The translations under genes were made by a program, and so were the position numbers. From NCBI GenBank assembly GCA_029990205.1, contig JAPEKQ010000012.1, positions 1 to 64,000 on the forward strand: a stretch of DNA of 64,000 bases, in the 5' to 3' direction. Positions 60,721 through 64,000 of the stretch are shown here, piece by piece (the stretch's first letter is position 1; each line of letters starts with the position of its first letter). This DNA is from a bacterium (lineage in GTDB: Bacteria > Joyebacterota > Joyebacteria > Joyebacterales > Joyebacteraceae). The notes beneath the pieces were generated by a model, which saw only the letters and a list, made by a program, of their open reading frames with translations, did no database searches and was not told the origin of the DNA.

Positions 60721-61602
60721 CTAGAATGTGATACCGAGCCCGTAGACGTGGCTGCCCGGCAGAGTCTCATGCGTCGTGTAGCTGTAGTCGAACCTGACCA
60801 TCCTCCAGCCGGTCCCGACGCCGAACGACACGCGGTTCGGCTGATTCTGGATGCCGCCCCGGAGTGTCAGGTACTCGTTGATCTCCATCTCAAGACCGAA
60901 GATCGCCCGGATATCCTCGTGCGTCTGCTTCTGGACCTCGAGCAGTGTCTGCACACCGCCGTACGGGCTGTAGGCAACACCCGCGGTGAACCACTGCGGC
61001 AGGTCCTTCGCATCGGGGTCACCGAGCTTCGGGTTGTTGATATTCTTCGCGAAGAACCCGAAGCGCGTGCGGCCTCGAAGCGTGCCGATGACACCGATGT
61101 CCAGGCCGAACGTGTTGGCCGAACCAAGGTCCGTCCCACCGATGCTCTCAGTCGGGAACGAGAGCCCGAACAGGTTGAGCCCGTAGCCGACGGCAAGCGA
61201 CGAATGGACGTCCTCCATCAGCATGATGCCGTGGCCGACCGTCACCGAGTACTCCTTCTCAAGCTCCGTTCCTTCGTACTCGGTCGCAAGGTATCTTGCG
61301 CCGACCGCGAAGGTCCCATGGTCGGTCGGCACCGTCACGGCGCCGGAACCGAGCGTGAGGAAGTCGTATCCGTAGAGGTCGACGTAGGACGAGTAGAAGC
61401 CGATCTCGTCCTGCATCGAAAGCGCGGCGGGGTTGGTGAAGACCGCCGTCTCGTCATCCGAGAGCGCCACGAACGCCCCACCCATGGCCCTGGCTCTCGG
61501 AGAGAGCACGAGGTTGTCGAACACGCCGGCGGCCCCGGCCACGCCCGGAACGAGCAGGCTGGCCAGTATCACCGCGGCGATGAGAAGCCTTATCCCTTTC
61601 AC
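60721..61602 (-). CDS. PorV/PorQ family outer-membrane protein (UPF0164)
   Basis: A 293-residue protein. The signal peptide (LLIAAVILASLLVPGVAGA) is followed by LSPRARAMGGAFVALSDDET, AVFTNPAALS, the PorV/PorQ signature. Barrel strands follow (FLTLGSGAVTVPTDHGTFAV, FGLEMEINEYLTLRGGIQNQ), ending in Phe (YGLGITF). In type IX secretion, PorV is the shuttle that carries C-terminal-domain cargo to the cell surface; PorQ-like proteins act in the attachment complex. Here it lies 52 bases after a cargo-like LTD protein and 44 bases before the HhH-barrel. The start is GTG 61602 with a strong GGAGGAC. Confidence 0.87.
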   Translation of the reverse strand: MKGIRLLIAAVILASLLVPGVAGAAGVFDNLVLSPRARAMGGAFVALSDDETAVFTNPAALSMQDEIGFYSSYVDLYGYDFLTLGSGAVTVPTDHGTFAVGARYLATEYEGTELEKEYSVTVGHGIMLMEDVHSSLAVGYGLNLFGLSFPTESIGGTDLGSANTFGLDIGVIGTLRGRTRFGFFAKNINNPKLGDPDAKDLPQWFTAGVAYSPYGGVQTLLEVQKQTHEDIRAIFGLEMEINEYLTLRGGIQNQPNRVSFGVGTGWRMVRFDYSYTTHETLPGSHVYGLGITF

Positions 61603-61654
61603 CCTGTCCTCCTTTGGGTCGCGTACGACCTTGGAAGATGTGCCGTTCTTCTCT

Positions 61655-64000
61655 CTATTCGAGTTTCATCCCGACAACGATCGGTGCGCCGGCCCTCGTG
61701 AGTTCGCCACCCACGCGCGGCCGCGACTCGACGTGACAGACGTAGACGCCCGGCGGGACCTTCCTCCCATCGTCGTCCCGTCCGTCCCACGTCGTGCGCT
61801 GCGGACCGAGACACCAGCCGTCGTACAGCGTCGCCACCGACCGTCCCTGCAGGTCGTACACGATGACGGCAACATGGCTCGCCTTCGCGCCGTTGTAGCG
61901 GATGCTGATCGTATCGTCCTCATCGACATCGAGGACCTTCGCCTCAACCTCGACCTGCGCCGCCTCCTCGAAGTGCGAGGTCAGCGTCACAAGATCACTC
62001 GGATAGCGCGGGGCGAGCTCGTAGCCACTGAAGTACGGCGCGGAGTAGTCGTACTGCAGCAGCACGCCGGTCACCTCGATGCTGTCGCCGAGCGCGTAGC
62101 CCGAGAAGTCAAGGTCCGTGAAGTTCTGATAGACCTGAATGGAACCGGAACCGTCATCGATGTAGATGGCGAAGCCCTCGAGGCTGATGATGACGCCCGA
62201 GGTCTTCATGAAGGTGCCCTCGAGCTCCTCCCTGCTCATGTCGCCGGTCCGCGTCACGGTCGGCTCAATGACATTGAAGCCGCGAGCATGTGTCACCAGC
62301 GAGAAGCCGACCGACCCGGCCGTGAGTTCGGTGCTTGCGCCGTTGCCGTCACCCGAGATGTACTCCTCAACCTCGGCCGTGATCTCGACGAGATCGCCCA
62401 TGCCGGGCGGGCTTGCCAGCGGATCGCCGTCGTAGACGTTGATGCCGGCTCCACTGAGATCCTGAACGTAGATGTTCGTCCTGTCGGGCTGGAAGATACC
62501 CGGCGGAACGGTGATGAACCCGACGATGGTCACGGCCTCGCCGAGCAGCGGCGAGAGGCCCATCTCGTCGTACGCCTGAATCTCTGAGATCGGAGTCGAT
62601 CCCTGGTAATGACCGCTGAAGCTCCCGCTCCCGGAAACGATCTCGTTCCCGGCAAGATCCTCCACGCCGGAGATCGTCATGGCGTAAGCGAAGTCAACGG
62701 TCTGCACCTCTGTCTGGAGAAGCACCGTCCTCATGTCCGTGGACAGCCACGCATCCAGCACATCCGTGTCACCGTTGAGTGAGTAGTTCGATTCGTTCTC
62801 GGCGCTGTCCGCATTGAGCGGCTCCGAGAACGTGAGCTTGGCGAACCGGTCTCCGGCCGACACAGCAACGAGCACGGTCGGTGCGTCGTCGTCCGCCACG
62901 TTGTTGGTCTCACCGGGCGTCGGATACGAGGAGAGCACAAGGTCGATCGAACAGTTATCGGTATCGGTCGACAGAGCATCGCGTCCGAGCGAGTAGTCGG
63001 ACGGGATGTACCCCGGCGTCCACGCGTCCGCTGGGCCGCCGAGCCCGTCGCCGGTGCAGTAGTCGGTCGCGAGGTACGCGATGTTGCGATACTCCACGGC
63101 ATCGACAAGCTCGCTCTTGATGCGGTCGGTGTAGAGGTAGACCGCCTCGTAGACACGCTCGGAGCCGACGAGATACCCGGTTCCGTCCAGACCGCCCATC
63201 AGGACGATCTCCTGACTCGTCCCGGTGTCATCATCCTCGGCCGATACGAGGAGAAGGTTCGGAACCTGCGGGTCGTCCGGATCCTGGCTGTAGTCGAAGT
63301 CCCGGAGTTCGTAGTCGGGATCCTCGCCGAAGCGCATGTAGAAACCCATGGCGTGGCGGGCCACCGTGATGGCCTCGCCCGCGGGGATCTCCGAGCCGAC
63401 AGGGAACTCCCAGAGGTTGACGCCGCCGCAGACCCCACTGTCGTCCAGGTCCGTGAGCACCCATCCTGAGATGTCGATGGTCGTTGCGAGCGTGTTGGTG
63501 AGTTCGATGTACTCACCGACGTCGGCCACGACGTTGCTGTTGGCGTAGAGCTCATTGATGACGACCGAGCCTGGATCGCCCGTCGTCGCGACGTGCACCT
63601 CGGCTCCGGTCTCGAACGACACCAGCCCCTCGCCGGCTACCGCTGTCGCGAGGCCGAACTCGTAGTCGCCGGCCGTCATCGTGACGAGAACATCCTCAAG
63701 CGTCACGCTGCCGGGCGAGCCGTGCACGAGGTTCACGCCGGCGATGGTGACGATGTTGCCGTTCGTGCTGTCCTCGACGACCGAGGCCGTCGCGAACGCC
63801 GCGCCGTCGAGATCGACGTCCGACGAGTCGCCGGAGAACGTCCATCCCGCGGGAATCGTTACGGCCACACGAGTCAGCTGATCGGCCTCACCGACCAGAC
63901 CGATCTCGACATCGGCCTCCTCGCCCGCGTAGTACCAGTCCACAACCGGTGTCGCGATACCGGCGCCGGAACCGAGCGAGCGGATGTCTCCGCGCGACGG
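61655..64000 (-). CDS. Large secreted LTD protein with FlgD-like C-terminus (5' end outside window)
   Basis: At least 781 residues; the frame is open through the window's right edge, so the signal peptide is not seen and the apparent start at 63943 is only an internal GTG. In order: a beta-sandwich region (VTIPAGWTFSGDSSDVDLDG); a lamin tail domain (SVVINELYANSNVVADVGEY, IELTNTLATTIDISGWVLTD); an Ig-like part (APTVLVAVSAGDRFAKLTFS); an OB-fold-like part (VGFITVPPGIFQPDRTNIYV, GDLVEITAEVEEYISG); and a C-terminal FlgD-like domain (VIVYDLQGRSVATLYDGWCL, PGVYVCHVESRPRV, ending VGMKLE). It is co-oriented with PorV/PorQ and is a plausible cargo. It resembles the LTD protein at 51865-54726. Confidence 0.85.
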   Translation of the reverse strand, partial: PSRGDIRSLGSGAGIATPVVDWYYAGEEADVEIGLVGEADQLTRVAVTIPAGWTFSGDSSDVDLDGAAFATASVVEDSTNGNIVTIAGVNLVHGSPGSVTLEDVLVTMTAGDYEFGLATAVAGEGLVSFETGAEVHVATTGDPGSVVINELYANSNVVADVGEYIELTNTLATTIDISGWVLTDLDDSGVCGGVNLWEFPVGSEIPAGEAITVARHAMGFYMRFGEDPDYELRDFDYSQDPDDPQVPNLLLVSAEDDDTGTSQEIVLMGGLDGTGYLVGSERVYEAVYLYTDRIKSELVDAVEYRNIAYLATDYCTGDGLGGPADAWTPGYIPSDYSLGRDALSTDTDNCSIDLVLSSYPTPGETNNVADDDAPTVLVAVSAGDRFAKLTFSEPLNADSAENESNYSLNGDTDVLDAWLSTDMRTVLLQTEVQTVDFAYAMTISGVEDLAGNEIVSGSGSFSGHYQGSTPISEIQAYDEMGLSPLLGEAVTIVGFITVPPGIFQPDRTNIYVQDLSGAGINVYDGDPLASPPGMGDLVEITAEVEEYISGDGNGASTELTAGSVGFSLVTHARGFNVIEPTVTRTGDMSREELEGTFMKTSGVIISLEGFAIYIDDGSGSIQVYQNFTDLDFSGYALGDSIEVTGVLLQYDYSAPYFSGYELAPRYPSDLVTLTSHFEEAAQVEVEAKVLDVDEDDTISIRYNGAKASHVAVIVYDLQGRSVATLYDGWCLGPQRTTWDGRDDDGRKVPPGVYVCHVESRPRVGGELTRAGAPIVVGMKLE

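Noticed and set aside
58406-60724. Long plus-strand open frame (772 codons) opposite the HhH-barrel gene
   Set aside because: It is a shadow of a gene with signal peptide, HhH motifs and barrel pattern; its composition is typical of antisense frames.

Overview
This 64 kb window is a dense, high-GC (roughly two-thirds G+C by eye) bacterial chromosome segment. Almost every gene is on the minus strand. The only plus-strand genes I support are a small membrane protein at 4800-5216 and a secreted Cys-rich protein at 27378-28094. Gram-negative traits are clear: a TamB/TamA-type Omp85 pair, several outer-membrane barrels, PorV/PorQ, and secreted proteins with FlgD/type IX-like C-terminal domains. 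Together with GH57 glycogen enzymes, lamin-tail-domain (LTD) secreted proteins and an erythromycin-esterase-like protein, this suggests an uncultured FCB-type lineage (Eisenbacteria, Krumholzibacteriota or Latescibacteria-like). That placement is inference. I see no mobile element, CRISPR array, tRNA or rRNA gene.

Layout, left to right (transcription mostly runs right to left). 1-4712: a tricorn-type protease cut by the window edge, a histidine phosphatase, a secreted CBM20-esterase, and a three-gene operon of a DUF1858-like protein and two paralogous lipoproteins. 5152-12110: valS preceded by a T-box leader, followed by an overlapping chain GT9 - GT4 - THEP1 NTPase - GT4. 12148-20132: groEL, and a TamB/TamA-like pair. 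20241-24862: two GH57 enzymes behind a Rho_N/H1-like/DUF4912 protein. 24995-28094: a PflX-like radical SAM protein, an RlmI-like methyltransferase, and a Cys-rich secreted protein with an unusual C-terminal motif. 28221-36012: a secreted protein of unknown function, a membrane-anchored two-lobe aspartyl protease with PDZ, an erythromycin-esterase-like protein, an RsbU-type phosphatase and a membrane bactofilin. 36355-49390: a long cell-wall recycling run (membrane protein, MurQ, isoaspartyl peptidase, AnmK, NagZ-like GH3, MATE, PfkB kinase, HAD, amidase, PBP4-type DacB) ending in a LytS/LytTR two-component pair. 49669-54726: a Ca2+/Na+ antiporter and two LTD secreted proteins. 55120-64000: 5'-nucleotidase, a FadL/PorV-like barrel, an outer-membrane barrel with extracytoplasmic helix-hairpin-helix motifs, PorV/PorQ, and a large LTD protein cut by the right edge.

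Most interesting: (i) a T-box whose GTC specifier and UGGU bulge both fit tRNA-Val and which probably controls glycosyltransferases as well as valS; (ii) a C-terminal TWxxIKxLYR motif shared by two otherwise unrelated secreted proteins, a candidate undescribed sorting signal; (iii) one membrane module used by both an RsbU-type phosphatase and a LytS-type kinase; (iv) a PorV / HhH-barrel / LTD / 5'-nucleotidase locus that could act on extracellular nucleic acid. Start codons are varied (ATG, GTG, TTG and probably one CTG), many neighbours overlap as ATGA or GTGA, and six promoter candidates have sigma-70-like hexamers exactly 17 bases apart.
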